Origin: Chitinophagaceae bacterium
GTDB taxonomy: Bacteria > Bacteroidota > Bacteroidia > Chitinophagales > Chitinophagaceae
DNA length: 6,258 nucleotides
Assembly: GCA_947442905.1 (NCBI GenBank)
Contig: CANEWV010000107.1
Location: 1 to 6,258, forward strand
Reading direction: 5' to 3'
Below are positions 5,852-6,258 of this stretch, piece after piece. Made by a program: the position numbers and the translations under genes. The notes under the pieces are model-generated. The model searched no databases and was not told the DNA's origin. It saw only the letters and a program-made list of their open reading frames with translations. Within the stretch, counting starts at the first letter, position 1. Each line of letters opens with the position of its first letter.

Positions 5852-6258
5852 ATGTTAGCGCATCAACAACATCATATAACACTGCCTGAAGGCTCTATCG
5901 AAAAACAAACAACTACTTTAAACGTAGGTCCTACGCACCCTGCAACGCATGGTGTATTCCAAAACATTATGGAACTTGATGGAGAGCGTATTGTTTCGAC
6001 AGAGCAAACCGTAGGTTACATCCACCGCGCTTTTGAAAAGTTAGCGGAGCGCAGGCCCCTCTATCAAATCACACCTATTACCGACCGTTTAAATTATTGC
6101 AGTAGCCCTATCAATAATATGGGATGGCATTTAACCTGCGAAAAGTTTTTAGGTGTGCAAACGCCAAAGCGTGTCGATTATTTGCGCGTGATTATTATGG
6201 AGCTTGCGCGTATATCGGATCACTTAATTTGTAACTCTATTGTGGGTGTGGATACAGG
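5852..6258 (+). CDS. nuoD: NADH-quinone oxidoreductase subunit D, N-terminal 135 residues (3' end outside window)
   Basis: 49-kDa subunit of complex I, which with NuoB forms the quinone-binding pocket. The signature NVGPTHPATHGVFQNIMELD (24-43) includes the quinone-site histidine of the HPATHG loop. It is followed by TVGYIHRAFEKLAE (53-66) and ITDRLNYCSSPINNMGW (76-92), whose Tyr corresponds to the quinone-contacting tyrosine of the family. Helices after that (KRVDYLRVIIMELARISDHL, 107-126) also match. About 270 more residues should follow beyond 6258. The ATG at 5852 comes 21 bases after nuoC. The N-terminus is short with a His-rich start (MLAHQQHH). The reading frame is clean to the window edge. 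Confidence 0.96.
   Translation, partial: MLAHQQHHITLPEGSIEKQTTTLNVGPTHPATHGVFQNIMELDGERIVSTEQTVGYIHRAFEKLAERRPLYQITPITDRLNYCSSPINNMGWHLTCEKFLGVQTPKRVDYLRVIIMELARISDHLICNSIVGVDT

Overview
The window looks like chromosomal DNA of a member of the Bacteroidota, possibly near the Chitinophagales. Four things point that way: no start codon has a recognisable Shine-Dalgarno sequence; two intergenic sites match the Bacteroidota -7 promoter element TAnnTTTG; the histidyl-tRNA synthetase has the RYDLTIPFARY / RGLNYYTG style and insertion seen in that phylum; and base composition is moderately AT-rich. The finer placement is inference from memory of related genomes. All genes look intact and ordinary in codon use. 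I see no mobile element, CRISPR array, tRNA or rRNA.

Layout. (1) Positions 1-1015, minus strand: the first 338 residues of hisS, cut by the window edge, with a promoter just upstream of its start. (2) Positions 1016-1207: a divergent intergenic region of 192 bases holding the hisS promoter and a perfect 9-bp inverted repeat around a G-rich loop. (3) Positions 1208-4203, plus strand: three tightly spaced genes. They encode a 77-residue protein with two predicted membrane segments, a PstS-like periplasmic binding lipoprotein, and a 599-residue secreted protein with TPR-like helical repeats. A clear rho-independent terminator follows at 4237-4259. (4) From 4309 to the end, plus strand: the start of a respiratory complex I operon, nuoA-nuoB-nuoC-nuoD, with separate nuoC and nuoD. 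It has its own -7 element 20 bases before nuoA, and nuoD is cut by the window end.

How the genes work together. NuoA is part of the membrane arm, while NuoB, NuoC and NuoD form the quinone-reducing connecting module of complex I; NuoB shows all four cysteine ligands of cluster N2. The three-gene cell-envelope operon is the least understood part. Its binding protein resembles phosphate-binding PstS but has no ABC permease or ATPase beside it, and it travels with a TPR protein and a tiny membrane protein. From memory, similar PstS-TPR pairs in Bacteroidota often follow ExbB/ExbD/TonB genes, so a role in envelope energisation or nutrient sensing is plausible but not shown here. I did not find a clearly new system. 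The best leads are this operon, an odd CxxC motif in its binding protein, and the hairpin in front of it.
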